Below are positions 51,614-61,944 of a DNA stretch of 64,000 bases, piece by piece. Position 1 is the first letter of the stretch, and each line of letters starts with the position of its first letter. A model generated the notes under the pieces. It was not told where the DNA came from, did not search any database, and saw only the letters and a program-made list of their open reading frames with translations. The stretch lies in NCBI RefSeq assembly GCF_024808665.1, contig NZ_JANUBZ010000015.1, forward strand, positions 1-64,000. Direction: 5' to 3'. The translations under genes and the position numbers were made by a program. The DNA is from Mucilaginibacter empetricola. Lineage in GTDB: Bacteria; Bacteroidota; Bacteroidia; Sphingobacteriales; Sphingobacteriaceae.

Positions 51614-52329
51614 TGAGCTCCGGACAATTATTAAAAATGAAGCTGGTGGCGTATGACGACATTGGCTTTACCACCCAGTCGGGCGATTCGTATGAGGTGC
51701 TGATTAATCCGGAATCTTATGCGCTGACCTATGCTTCCGAAACCAGTGATAAAAGCGCCCAGGGATCGAGCGAAAGTATTACATCTTTCAACAAAAGATC
51801 GCCGCAATCCCTCACTTTTAAGTTTTTGTTTGATGGTACCGGCGTAATTCAACGGGGTGGTGGTGGTTTGCTTTCGGGCTTGGCGGTACCAGGCTTGCCG
51901 GCAAATAAACCTGATGTAATGCAGGATTATCAGAATTTCAAATCGGTAGTTTATCAATATGCCGGCGACACACACCAGCCGCGTTTTGTGCAATTACAAT
52001 GGGGGCCCTTGCTATATAATTGCCAGGCCACCCGCATGACGATCACCTTTAAATTGTTCAACCCCGATGGATCACCTTTAAGGGCCGAAGCGGAATGCAC
52101 TTTTCAGGGAGTGATTGACGAAGTTAAGCTGGCAGCCATAGAAGGGCGGCAATCGCCGGATTTAACGCATGTACGAACGGTGAAAGATGGCGACACACTG
52201 CCGCTGATCTGTTATCGCGAATATGGCGACAGCAAATATTATTATCAGGTAGCCCAGTTTAATGGCCTTACAGATTTTAAGAACCTTCAATCAGGAACAA
52301 AAATTATTTTACCTCCAATTACCACTTAA
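51613..52329 (+). CDS. eCIS tube/hub protein with LysM domain (Pvc7-like)
   Basis: A 238-residue protein. The N-terminal part (MKLVAYDDIGFTTQSGDSYE, then VLINPESYALTYASETSD) belongs to the CIS tube-binding/hub family. A C-terminal LysM-type domain (about 185-236: VRTVKDGDTLPLICYREYGD, then YYYQVAQFNGLTDFKNL) ends with KIILPPI. In Afp and PVC this protein links the tube with the baseplate hub. Translation is coupled to DUF5908 upstream. Confidence 0.85.
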   Translation: MSSGQLLKMKLVAYDDIGFTTQSGDSYEVLINPESYALTYASETSDKSAQGSSESITSFNKRSPQSLTFKFLFDGTGVIQRGGGGLLSGLAVPGLPANKPDVMQDYQNFKSVVYQYAGDTHQPRFVQLQWGPLLYNCQATRMTITFKLFNPDGSPLRAEAECTFQGVIDEVKLAAIEGRQSPDLTHVRTVKDGDTLPLICYREYGDSKYYYQVAQFNGLTDFKNLQSGTKIILPPITT

Positions 52330-52330
52330 T

Positions 52331-54127
52331 ATGCCGCTTAGCCAATCATTACCCGGAACGCAGAATGTTGATTTGGTTACGTTTACCATAAAGGTAAATG
52401 GCACCGCTTTGGCTACTACGTACCAGGTAGTATCAATGAGTTTCACTAACGAAATGAACCGGATACCCATGGCTAAGCTGGTTATTTATGATGGCGATCC
52501 GGCTAAACAGGATTTCCCCATAAGCGATGAGGCTACACTGGTGCCGGGGGCTGCAATTGAGGTTACGGCTGGTTATCACTCAGATGAATCGACAATTTTT
52601 GATGGTATTATTTTGCGGCATAGCTTAAAGGTGCGTAATAATGGTTCGCCCGTGCTGATTTTGGATTGCCGCGATAATGCTGTAAAAATGACAGTAGCGC
52701 GCAAAAACAAGTATTTCTATAACATGAAAGATAGCGACGCTGCCCAGCAGATTATAGGCACCTACTCGCTTGATTGTGATATAGAAGATACCAGTGCCAC
52801 CTTAGAATCTATTGTGCAATATGATTGTACCGATTGGGATTTTGTGATGGCGCGCATGGAAGCTAATGGCAAATTATGCTCGGTTAGCAATGGTAAAATA
52901 ACCGCAAAAAAGCCCGATTTTACTACGGCAACCGTACTTGATGTTGTGTTTGGCGCCACCATGCTGGAGTTTGATGCCGATTTGGATGCCCGCAACCAGT
53001 ACCAAAGCCTGGTAGCCAAAACATGGGATTATACCAACCAGGCCATTGCCACAGCAAGTGCCGCCGAGCCTGGTTTTACAGAAAACGGCAACATATCCAG
53101 CAGTGATTTGGGAAGCGTACTCAGCATAGCCGAATATGATTTGTATTCGGGCGGCGATGTTACTACGGATGAGCTGCAAAACCTGGCCGATTCACGCTTA
53201 CTAAAAGCCCGCATGTCGCGCTGCCGCGGTCGCGTGCGTTTCAGGGGATATGGCGGCGAGCTAAGTCCCGGCGATATGATTAACATAGGCGGCGTGGGCG
53301 ATCGTTTTAACGGAGCCGTATTTGTATCTGGCGTACGCCACGAAATTACAGGTGGCAATTGGACCACTGATGTGCAGTTCGGCCTTTCAAACGAGCTATT
53401 CAGCAAGCAGCCCGATTTTAACTCTTCGCCCGCTACAGATATGCTGCCGGCAATACAGGGCCTGCAGATTGGAATAGTAACCGATCTGGAAAACGATCCC
53501 GACAGTCAGGACCGCGTAAAGTTCAGGCTGCCCATAATTGATCCGAACGAAGACGGCATTTGGGGCCGCATAGCATCCCTCGATGCAGGTAACAAACGGG
53601 GCATGTTTTTCCGTCCCGAAATTGGCGATGAGGTAATTGTTGGTTTTTTAAATAACGATCCGCGCCGCCCGGTTATACTGGGCATGCTGAACAGCAGCAA
53701 CAACCCGGCGCCTTTGCAGGCATCAAACCAAAACGACCAAAAAGGTTATACCTCCCGCAGCGGCATGACTATGCTTTTTAACGATTCAGAAAAATCATTA
53801 AAAATAACAACACCGGCCGGCAAAAAGATGACCATCAGCGAGCAGGACGGTGTAATGAGTATGGAAGATGAAAACGGCAACACTTTTTCAATGGATTCAT
53901 CAGCCATCACCATGAAGAGCGCCGGCGATATAAAATTAACAGCAACCGGCGACTTAACCGTTTCGGCAGCTAATGTTTCTATAAGCCCATCGTCAAGCTT
54001 TGCAGTAAGCTCAGGCGGTGCATCCATCAACGCAGGAAGTGGCGCGGCTTCGTTGTCGGCACCATCCGTTAAGGTTGAAGGCTCGGGTACCGCCACCATA
54101 AAAGGCGGAATTGTAATGATAAATTAG
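52331..54127 (+). CDS. eCIS spike protein, VgrG/gp5-gp27-like (Pvc8-like)
   Basis: A 598-residue baseplate hub and spike protein, started at the ATG at 52331 (MPLSQSLPGTQNVDLVTFTI) directly after the LysM stop. An N-terminal gp27-like domain (about 1-370) is followed by an OB-fold (about 375-470: GIVTDLENDPDSQDRVKFRL, then WGRIASLDAGNKRGMFFRPE) with the typical GDEVIVGF and RRPVILG. The C-terminal beta-helix (about 495-598) carries repeating short units such as GDIKLTATGDLTVSAANVSI. It forms the trimeric needle below the tube. A repeat block lies after its stop. Confidence 0.9.
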   Translation: MPLSQSLPGTQNVDLVTFTIKVNGTALATTYQVVSMSFTNEMNRIPMAKLVIYDGDPAKQDFPISDEATLVPGAAIEVTAGYHSDESTIFDGIILRHSLKVRNNGSPVLILDCRDNAVKMTVARKNKYFYNMKDSDAAQQIIGTYSLDCDIEDTSATLESIVQYDCTDWDFVMARMEANGKLCSVSNGKITAKKPDFTTATVLDVVFGATMLEFDADLDARNQYQSLVAKTWDYTNQAIATASAAEPGFTENGNISSSDLGSVLSIAEYDLYSGGDVTTDELQNLADSRLLKARMSRCRGRVRFRGYGGELSPGDMINIGGVGDRFNGAVFVSGVRHEITGGNWTTDVQFGLSNELFSKQPDFNSSPATDMLPAIQGLQIGIVTDLENDPDSQDRVKFRLPIIDPNEDGIWGRIASLDAGNKRGMFFRPEIGDEVIVGFLNNDPRRPVILGMLNSSNNPAPLQASNQNDQKGYTSRSGMTMLFNDSEKSLKITTPAGKKMTISEQDGVMSMEDENGNTFSMDSSAITMKSAGDIKLTATGDLTVSAANVSISPSSSFAVSSGGASINAGSGAASLSAPSVKVEGSGTATIKGGIVMIN

Positions 54128-54276
54128 CCTCACCCCCGGCCCCTCTCCAACCGCGTGCCGCCTTAGCTTTAGCGGTGGCGCAAGGAGAGGGGAGTTAGAC
54201 AACGGACGGGTTAAAGTGAGGTCAACCGATATAAATTAAATAAGCGCGAAGCTCAAGTCCTCTCCTTTGGAGAGGA
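54127..54276. repeat. Repeat block within the eCIS operon
   Basis: The first repeat, 54127-54197, carries the 43-base core found inverted at 35921-35989 (identical over 43 bases). A second hairpin, TCCTCTCC / GGAGAGGA with loop TTT, lies at 54258-54276. Together with 54277-54304 they make the widest intergenic gap of the cluster. No gene is visible there. It may affect expression of the genes downstream. Confidence 0.7.
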
Positions 54277-54304
54277 TTTAGGTGAGGCTCAAAAACTAAA
54301 AACT

Positions 54305-54595
54305 ATGCCATTTGCAGCAAGAGCATCAGATATGCATGTATGCCCATTGTCAACCGGGCCGGTTCCTCACGTTGGGGGGCCAATTTTGCCACCAGGGGCG
54401 CCTACCGTTTTAATAGGCGGGCTACCTGCGGCGAGGGTTGGCGATATGTGTACTTGCGTAGGACCACCTGATGTAATCGCAATGGGCTCGTCAACGGTAT
54501 TGATTGGTGGAATGCCAGCTGCCCGCATGGGCGACATGACCGCACATGGCGGTTCAATAATATTAGGATGTCCAACAGTAATGATAGGAGGTTAA
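54305..54595 (+). CDS. eCIS PAAR-domain spike tip
   Basis: A 96-residue PAAR-like protein. The repeated units PTVLIGGLPAARVGDMCTCV and STVLIGGMPAARMGDMTAHG, with conserved His and Cys, are typical of the cone-shaped tip that sharpens the VgrG needle and binds a metal. It follows the spike gene and precedes the baseplate genes. No extra effector domain is attached. Confidence 0.92.
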   Translation: MPFAARASDMHVCPLSTGPVPHVGGPILPPGAPTVLIGGLPAARVGDMCTCVGPPDVIAMGSSTVLIGGMPAARMGDMTAHGGSIILGCPTVMIGG

Positions 54596-54596
54596 T

Positions 54597-55001
54597 ATGT
54601 CTGATTTTTTAGGAACAGGGTGGAGTTTTCCACCAACGTTCGACAATGTTAATAATACCGTGGTAATGACCAGCGACGATGTTGACATACAGCTTAGCTT
54701 ACAGATATTGCTGGCAACACGCACCGGCGAAAGGGTAATGGTACCTAATTATGGTTGTAATTTAAATGAGATGGTTTTTGAACCCATAACCACCACATTT
54801 AAAACCTACATAAGTGAAATGATCAGAACGGCTATACTTTATTATGAACCCAGGATTGATTTAAACGCTGTTACGATAGATGATAGCCAGTCAACCAGTG
54901 GTGTGATTATTATCAGCGTCACATACACCGTGCGCACCACTAACTCCAGGTTCAATTTTGTATATCCTTATTACATAAACGAAGGAACAGAAATACAGTA
55001 A
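54597..55001 (+). CDS. eCIS baseplate wedge protein, gp25-like
   Basis: A 134-residue GPW/gp25-family protein. The core MTSDDVDIQLSLQILLATRT, GERVMVPNYGCNLNEMVFEP and the EPRIDLNAVTIDD segment is standard, with the Glu-Pro-Arg (EPRI) motif of the family. It binds the sheath to the baseplate. Its last base overlaps the next start (TAATG). Confidence 0.93.
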   Translation: MSDFLGTGWSFPPTFDNVNNTVVMTSDDVDIQLSLQILLATRTGERVMVPNYGCNLNEMVFEPITTTFKTYISEMIRTAILYYEPRIDLNAVTIDDSQSTSGVIIISVTYTVRTTNSRFNFVYPYYINEGTEIQ

Positions 55002-58000
55002 TGGCAAATAATTGTACAGACACCAGCTTACTTTCGTACAGCGGCACCAGCCAGGCGCAGCGTTCATTGGATGCTTTATTGGCTGCCAGCCCGCAGGTAG
55101 ATGAGCGCACTACGGCTGATCTGATCCTGTTTATTAAAAATTACAGCGCCTACCTAAACTATTATGATCTTACCAATACCGTTACCGGCGATTGGCAGGA
55201 TTTAATGGGCAGCGACAGTGTAGTAATTATTGCCTCCCTGGCCAACTGGACCACACAAGACTATGCTGAGTTTATAAAAACCGTTAGCGATAGTGCTATA
55301 AATGCAACCACAGCTACTGATGCAACCAACTATTTCAAAGTGTTGTTTGATTTTGCCTTTTCGCTGGCATCGGGCATATTGAATGCATATAATCAGTTGC
55401 CTGTTGGGTCCGATTACTCTACATTTTTATCGGTTTCTATTATATCCAGTTTGGTTACGCCGCTAAATGCGTTGTGGCAATACTATAAGCAGTTTATTGG
55501 CATTTCGGCACCGGGCGCGTCGCCATCATATAATTTGATTGATGTAACATCAACTTTCACCTACCCTACCCCGGTTGATATGCTGGTTTTTTCGCAAAAC
55601 TTTGTTGTGCCGCCGCAGCCACCGCTAACAACACCATTTAATATTCAGCCTTCTACTACGGCCGAGCCTATACTTTTAAGCAACACGTTGGGCCCTAAAC
55701 TGGTACAGAGCAATATTAACCAGGTTTTAACACACAACTTATTTACCGGGGTGTACCAATCTTTTATTGATGGTATAACCAATATCGTTAGCCAAACCCC
55801 TACCTACCTGCAAAATGTGTTGAGCGATAGCCCAACCCACGCACCACACTATGCCTTGTATCTTACTTTTTTAAAGCTGTTTAATTTTTCACAGCAGCAC
55901 TTAAATAACTATACTAAAAATCACCTCGATTTTTATTACAAACAAGTGCTGGAGCTAAGCAACAATGCCGCCGAGCCTGATTTGGTCGACCTGGTTTTTA
56001 CATTGCAAAAAAATATCAGCCAGCATTTAATCCCCGCTGGCACTTCGTTCGCCGCAGGCAAGGATGCCAATAGCAATAATATTTTTTATGCAACCACCAA
56101 TGATGTGGTTTTGCAAACTGCCAGCGTACAATTAATGCGCTCCATATTTTTAAATAAAGGCATTAATCCAACAACACTATTTGCATCGCCAACAGCCAAC
56201 TCGGCCGATGGACAGGGCGCAAAACTGTTAAGTGCCGATGGCTCGTGGTTCCCCTTCGGCGATCCGCAGCAAAACCTGGCCAATGCAACCCTGGGCTTTG
56301 CCATAGCCAGCAATGTACTTTACTTAAACGAAGGTAACCGCACCGTTACGGTCACTTTTAATTGCAGCAGTCTTAACAACATCGCGCAAACAGATCTGTC
56401 GGGTATATTTACCGTGCAGCTTACCGGTAAAACCGGCTGGTATACTGCATCGGCTTATACAGCGTCCATCAGCGGCAATTCATTTTCGCTATCGGTAACA
56501 CTGGAGGGAGACGCACCGCCTATTATCCCCTATTCATCAAAACTACACAGCGGCAACTTTACCGTCGCTTTACCTATGGTACAGGTTATACTAAGCAGTT
56601 ATACCTCTTACCAAACCATTAAGGCGTTGTCCATTGAAACCATAACCGTTTCTGTAAGTGTCGATTCGGTTAAGAACCTGATATTACAAAATGACGACGG
56701 TAAGATAGATACCTCCAAGCCATTTAAAGTTTTTGGCGATTTTCCTGATCAGGGTGCTTCATTTATAATAGGCAGTAAGGAAGTTTTTCAAAAAGAACTT
56801 ACCGCCCTAACTATCAATTTTGACTGGCAGCAGGATCCAAATTTGGATACAACTGTTTTAATATCAGCATTAACAAAAGGCAGCTGGCAGAGTATTAATT
56901 CCCAGGCATCTGTAAGTTTATACGCATCAGATATTAAACTAACCTCGCCCCAGCCACCGGTATCAACAATCATATGGACGTTGAAAGATGCAACAGCAGG
57001 CTTAACACTTGATAAAACACTGTTTGAAACTTCGGCAAAAAAACTAACCGATTATACGGTAACGCCCGATGATATTGAAAAAGACGAATATAAAGTAACA
57101 GGCCCCGCACGCTCCATAGACCCGGGATATTCACCCGGTGCAGGTTATTCTATAGGTACCGGATTTACCGATCCTGGGTTTACAATTGATCCGATAATTA
57201 TAGTTGACCCGATAATCTACCTTTATCCGCAAGAGGTAACAACCACCGGGTTAAACAATATTGTACAGTCGCCTGCTGATTTTACGGCAAATGTGGCCTA
57301 CGATGCTACCAGCATTGATGGCTTTATTGAGCTGGAATTAAACGTGACCGAATATAACCTCAGTACATTTTTAAACAGCATCCCACAACCCTCTGTTACT
57401 GTAACTAATGATGGAGGCACACCACCTACCATAACCGGTTATGTAGTTAATAAAGTAACTACCCCTGTAGCAACACCGCCGGCGATAAAATCAGTATATC
57501 TTTCCTATAGTGCCGAAGATAACCTACTGTTTACCAATACTGCCGCGGCCTTTAATACGCGTACCAACTATTATTACCAGGTAGAGCCTTTTGGCTATCG
57601 CGAAATGCATCCATTTATCACTACCGATGCCGCGCTTACCGTTTTGCCTTTATTTAATTTGGATGATGGCAGCGCTAACGATAATGGCGGCGAATTGTGG
57701 ATAGGCCTTGCCAATGCACTGGCCGATGAAACATTCTCCGTATTGTTCCAGGTATCAGAAGGAAGTGCCAACCCGCTAAAAAACATGACGGAGGTTGACT
57801 GGTATTATTTACAGGCCAATAACTGGGTACAGTTTACCGCACAGGCGGTGACAGATGGCACCAATAACCTTACCAGTTCAGGCATCATTATTTTTAATGT
57901 ACCTGGCACCGCAACCCTTACCAATACGCGTGCCGACAATAACTACATCTGGATAAAAGCAGTAGTTAACCATGATACCGATGCAGTATGTAATTTAATA

Positions 58001-58888
58001 GCTATTGATACCAATGCATCGCAGGCGCAGTTTGTACAAACCGCCGGCAGCAACGTAGTATTTACAGCCCCCATCAAAGCAAATACCATCAGTAAACCTG
58101 CCGTGGCCGATGCGGCTTTAAAACAAACACAGCAACCCTACACCTCATTCGGCGGTCGCGTTGTGGAGACCGATAGTCAATTTTACGTACGGGTGAGCGA
58201 ACGTTTACGTCATAAACATCGTGCTATTACCGCATGGGATTATGAACGGTTAACCTTACAATATTTCCCGCAAATTTTCAAGGCAAAATGTCTTAGTCAT
58301 ACCGGTTTTATTACTGACACCATTACCTATCAACAAGATTATGCCGAAACCTTAGCCGGGCAAGTGATGGTAGTAACCATTCCCGATTTAACGCAGCTAA
58401 GCATGGCCAATATATTAAGGCCATATACCAGTATAGGCTTGCTGGCCGATATACAAATTTACCTTGCCGGCTTAACCTCTCCTTTTGTAACCGTTAATGT
58501 TTGCAACCCGCAATTTGAGGAGGTACAGTTTGCATTTTCGGTAACCTTTAAAGAAAACTACGACCCGGTTTATTATACCAACCAGTTAAATAATGACATA
58601 GAACAGTTTTTAACCCCATGGGCATTTGGCAACCCGCAGGACATTGACTTTGGCACCACCATTCAAAAATCAGTAGTGCTCAATTTTGTGGAGGAAAGGG
58701 TTTATGTTGATTATGTTACCTGTTTTATAATGAGCCAGATTATACGCAACGGATCTGTTGTTGAACAAACATTTTACAACATTGAAGAAGCCACGCCAAC
58801 TACCGCACGCTCCATTTTAGTTTCCTATTATGACGCTGCAACCAATACCAGACACCTGATCAGTAACCCTGCTAATTGCGATTGCTAA
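55001..58888 (+). CDS. eCIS baseplate J-like protein (Pvc11-like)
   Basis: A 1295-residue protein, the first of two large baseplate subunits. The C-terminal 300 residues hold the J/gp6-type signature (RVSERLRHKHRAITAWDYER, LTLQYFPQIFKAKCLSHTGF) and the strands that join wedges. Residues about 703-740 form a Gly/Pro/Asp-rich linker (DPGYSPGAGYSIGTGF and following) separating an N-terminal part, predicted to be helical and then beta-rich, from the J part. Its stop overlaps the next ATG (TAATG). The size is large compared with phage J proteins but usual for eCIS. Confidence 0.9.
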   Translation: MANNCTDTSLLSYSGTSQAQRSLDALLAASPQVDERTTADLILFIKNYSAYLNYYDLTNTVTGDWQDLMGSDSVVIIASLANWTTQDYAEFIKTVSDSAINATTATDATNYFKVLFDFAFSLASGILNAYNQLPVGSDYSTFLSVSIISSLVTPLNALWQYYKQFIGISAPGASPSYNLIDVTSTFTYPTPVDMLVFSQNFVVPPQPPLTTPFNIQPSTTAEPILLSNTLGPKLVQSNINQVLTHNLFTGVYQSFIDGITNIVSQTPTYLQNVLSDSPTHAPHYALYLTFLKLFNFSQQHLNNYTKNHLDFYYKQVLELSNNAAEPDLVDLVFTLQKNISQHLIPAGTSFAAGKDANSNNIFYATTNDVVLQTASVQLMRSIFLNKGINPTTLFASPTANSADGQGAKLLSADGSWFPFGDPQQNLANATLGFAIASNVLYLNEGNRTVTVTFNCSSLNNIAQTDLSGIFTVQLTGKTGWYTASAYTASISGNSFSLSVTLEGDAPPIIPYSSKLHSGNFTVALPMVQVILSSYTSYQTIKALSIETITVSVSVDSVKNLILQNDDGKIDTSKPFKVFGDFPDQGASFIIGSKEVFQKELTALTINFDWQQDPNLDTTVLISALTKGSWQSINSQASVSLYASDIKLTSPQPPVSTIIWTLKDATAGLTLDKTLFETSAKKLTDYTVTPDDIEKDEYKVTGPARSIDPGYSPGAGYSIGTGFTDPGFTIDPIIIVDPIIYLYPQEVTTTGLNNIVQSPADFTANVAYDATSIDGFIELELNVTEYNLSTFLNSIPQPSVTVTNDGGTPPTITGYVVNKVTTPVATPPAIKSVYLSYSAEDNLLFTNTAAAFNTRTNYYYQVEPFGYREMHPFITTDAALTVLPLFNLDDGSANDNGGELWIGLANALADETFSVLFQVSEGSANPLKNMTEVDWYYLQANNWVQFTAQAVTDGTNNLTSSGIIIFNVPGTATLTNTRADNNYIWIKAVVNHDTDAVCNLIAIDTNASQAQFVQTAGSNVVFTAPIKANTISKPAVADAALKQTQQPYTSFGGRVVETDSQFYVRVSERLRHKHRAITAWDYERLTLQYFPQIFKAKCLSHTGFITDTITYQQDYAETLAGQVMVVTIPDLTQLSMANILRPYTSIGLLADIQIYLAGLTSPFVTVNVCNPQFEEVQFAFSVTFKENYDPVYYTNQLNNDIEQFLTPWAFGNPQDIDFGTTIQKSVVLNFVEERVYVDYVTCFIMSQIIRNGSVVEQTFYNIEEATPTTARSILVSYYDAATNTRHLISNPANCDC

Positions 58889-61800
58889 TGAATGAATTAA
58901 CTATATCCAAAAACCCCGTCCTCACCAACGATCAGGATTATGCTTTCCTTTTGCAGGCAGGCCTGAGCTATATTGAGCAATTGGGCAGCAACATCTGGAC
59001 CGATTACAACGAACACGATCCGGGCATCACCATTTTGGAGGCGCTTTGCTATGCCATCACCGAGCTGGGTTACCGCACCGATCTGCCTATGCAGGATTTG
59101 CTCACCGAGCAGAATGGCACCATATCATCGGCCCAAACATTATATACCGCCAGGAGCATTCTTACCCAGTCGCCTTTAAATATTGACGATTACCGAAAAC
59201 TACTCATCGACATAATGGGTGTACATAATGCGTGGCTGTTAACGGCCACGCATTATACGGTAAACGACAGGCAAGTACCCGCCGGCGAGGTAGCTATTTT
59301 TGCCGATTGCCAGGCCGATGCGCTAACTACAACCACAACAACGCCACACCATGTATATTTAGGAGGCCTGTACAAAGTACTGCTCGATCTGGATAACGAC
59401 GATCAACTCGGCGATTTAAACAATGGCGAACTACAGGTGTTAAACCCTGCCACCAGTACATCATTTGTAAGCGGCAGCGTAAGCCTTACCATAGCTTTTC
59501 CGGTATGGAGTGCTGCTTCAGTTGCTGATTTGCTGAATATCCAGATAGCATCAGTAAACGCCATAAGCAATAATTTTACCACAGGCGATAATCTGACTAT
59601 CAACATCACATTTTCTTACCTGGATAATGGAGCAAGTAAAACCATCACCATCAGCGGCCCCATTGCGGTTGATCTGCAGCCTGCCGGGCAAACCGTAAGT
59701 AACAGCGAAATTCAGGCATTTTTTGATGCTACCTTTACCGCGCAGGTGCTCAATCTTTATCTGCTTAAAATACAAAAGTCATATGATATAGTCAGAACGG
59801 CAATCATCACCCTAAACCAAAACCGCAACCTGTGCGAAGATTTTGTTAGCGTAACCACCATTACCGATGAGGAGGTAGCCATTTGCTGCGATATTGACGT
59901 AACGCCTTCGGCGGATATGGAACAGGTGCAGGCGCAGGTTTTTTATGCTATTGAAGGATATCTTGACCCCTCTGTTAACTTTTACTTGCTGAGCGATATG
60001 CAGGCCAAAGGCTATACTACCGATCAGATTTTTGAAGGCCCGGTTTTACAGCATGGCTTTATTGACACCACCGAGCTGGATCAAACACAACTACGGGATG
60101 AAATTTATGCTTCAGAAATTATCAGCCTGATTATGAATATTGATGGCGTGCTGGCCTGCCGCAACTTCCGCATGACCAAGTACGATGCCAATGACAACCC
60201 GATTGTTAATGAAACCGGCAAACAATGGTGCATGCCCATCTCATCGGGATGCAAACCTGTTTTGGCCGAAACAAAATCAAAGATAACTTTTTACAAAAAC
60301 CAGTTCCCTTATCTGCCTTCGCTTGCCGATGTGCGGAGCATTTTGCAATGGATGAATGCTGTAAAGGCACGCAACAAACTATCAGGCCATACCGACGATA
60401 TTGCCATCCCCGGAGGCGTATATTATCCACTGGATAGCTACACGTCGGTTCAAAACCTGCTTCCGGCAACCTATGGCATCGGCAATGTGGGTTTGCCGCC
60501 AAATTCAACTAATCAAAGACAGGGGCAGGCCAATCAGTTAAGGGCTTATATGCTGCTTTATGATCAGCTACTAGCCGATTTTTATTCGCAGCTAAAAAAT
60601 GCCAAAGAGCTGTTCTCAACAGACACTACCATCCAGACTTATTATGCCCAGTTTTTGGGCGATATAAATAATATACTGCCGGTTTATAAAGATATTACTG
60701 CGGGCAATACCATTGATCAACTGGTATACGGTACCCAGGATTCAGCCAACACCACAGCCAACCCATGGCAGGCGCTATATGAAACCAACGAGGTTTTTCT
60801 GGACAGGCGTAGCCGTTTCCTGGATCATTTAATGAGCCGCTTTGCCGAGTCGTTTGACCAGTATGTATTGCTCATGTACTCGCTGGATTATACCACCCAG
60901 CAAGAAACCAGCATTGATCCGGCCAGTTTGATTACCAATAAAATTCAATTCCTGCAAAACTACCCGGTGGTAAGCTATCAGCGTGGCAGGGCATATAACT
61001 ATTGCCCTCAAAAAGCTGATTTTTCTATAGATACTACACAACTATGGGATACCGATAATGTATCGGGTGCCGAAAAAAAACTGGCTTCATTGGGCGGCTT
61101 TAGTAATTATTACCGCAGGTTTTTATATTGCATTGGCAACGCCACCATTATTCCCACAACTGCTACACCGGCTAAATATCAGTACCAATTTAGTGATGGG
61201 CAGGGTAATACCCTAACTTCCGTAACCAGCTATGCAACAAAGGATGATTTAAATAACGCGCTGCCGGCCTTTATGGACCAGGTATTGTCGGGCGAATACT
61301 ATGCCATTACCCAAACCGGCACCAACTGGAACCTATATGTTACTGATGGCAAGGGCAATAACCTGGCCATAAGCAACAATTTAACCAGTCAGCAAGCTGC
61401 CCAAACGGCATTAACACAATTTACAACTGAATTTAATAACCAGTGCGACGCCGAAGGTATGCACCTGATTGAGCATATTTTATTAAGGCCCCGTACCGAA
61501 AGCTTTGCGCTTGCCCCGGTTTGTTTAAACGACAATTGCGATTTCTGCGGTGAACAGGATCCCTATTCATTCCGCATATCGGTGGTACTGCCCTATTGGC
61601 CGGTACATTTTCAAAGCATGGCTTTCAGAACTTATTTTGAAGACATTATACGTCAGGAACTGCCGGCACATGCCATGGTAAAAATATGCTGGCTGGATGA
61701 TGTGATGCTTTTTGATTTTGAAAACGCATACAAGGCCTGGATTACGGCGCTGGCAAATTATGGCGCAGCCAATACGCTGGCAAACCTTACAACGCTTCAA

Positions 61801-61941
61801 ACAAATAATGATACTTTATTGAACTTACTATTCACTCTGTACAGTCAGTATCCGGTTGCTACGCTGCACGATTGTGCTGAAAGCGTAAACACCAACCCTG
61901 TGATGCTGGGAAAAACCATTTTAGGATCTTTAAAAAATTGA
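58888..61941 (+). CDS. eCIS second large baseplate protein (Pvc12/gp7-like)
   Basis: A 1017-residue protein from the ATG at 58888, overlapping the J stop. The N-terminal segment DYNEHDPGITILEALCYAIT is the EHDPGI motif of baseplate wedge proteins. The middle contains long helical parts, and the C-terminus has Cys-rich text (CLNDNCDFCGEQDPYSFRIS) that could bind a metal, followed by the strand ending in the last 100 residues. It would form the outer part of the baseplate with J and gp25. Confidence 0.88.
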   Translation: MNELTISKNPVLTNDQDYAFLLQAGLSYIEQLGSNIWTDYNEHDPGITILEALCYAITELGYRTDLPMQDLLTEQNGTISSAQTLYTARSILTQSPLNIDDYRKLLIDIMGVHNAWLLTATHYTVNDRQVPAGEVAIFADCQADALTTTTTTPHHVYLGGLYKVLLDLDNDDQLGDLNNGELQVLNPATSTSFVSGSVSLTIAFPVWSAASVADLLNIQIASVNAISNNFTTGDNLTINITFSYLDNGASKTITISGPIAVDLQPAGQTVSNSEIQAFFDATFTAQVLNLYLLKIQKSYDIVRTAIITLNQNRNLCEDFVSVTTITDEEVAICCDIDVTPSADMEQVQAQVFYAIEGYLDPSVNFYLLSDMQAKGYTTDQIFEGPVLQHGFIDTTELDQTQLRDEIYASEIISLIMNIDGVLACRNFRMTKYDANDNPIVNETGKQWCMPISSGCKPVLAETKSKITFYKNQFPYLPSLADVRSILQWMNAVKARNKLSGHTDDIAIPGGVYYPLDSYTSVQNLLPATYGIGNVGLPPNSTNQRQGQANQLRAYMLLYDQLLADFYSQLKNAKELFSTDTTIQTYYAQFLGDINNILPVYKDITAGNTIDQLVYGTQDSANTTANPWQALYETNEVFLDRRSRFLDHLMSRFAESFDQYVLLMYSLDYTTQQETSIDPASLITNKIQFLQNYPVVSYQRGRAYNYCPQKADFSIDTTQLWDTDNVSGAEKKLASLGGFSNYYRRFLYCIGNATIIPTTATPAKYQYQFSDGQGNTLTSVTSYATKDDLNNALPAFMDQVLSGEYYAITQTGTNWNLYVTDGKGNNLAISNNLTSQQAAQTALTQFTTEFNNQCDAEGMHLIEHILLRPRTESFALAPVCLNDNCDFCGEQDPYSFRISVVLPYWPVHFQSMAFRTYFEDIIRQELPAHAMVKICWLDDVMLFDFENAYKAWITALANYGAANTLANLTTLQTNNDTLLNLLFTLYSQYPVATLHDCAESVNTNPVMLGKTILGSLKN

Positions 61942-61944
61942 TAT

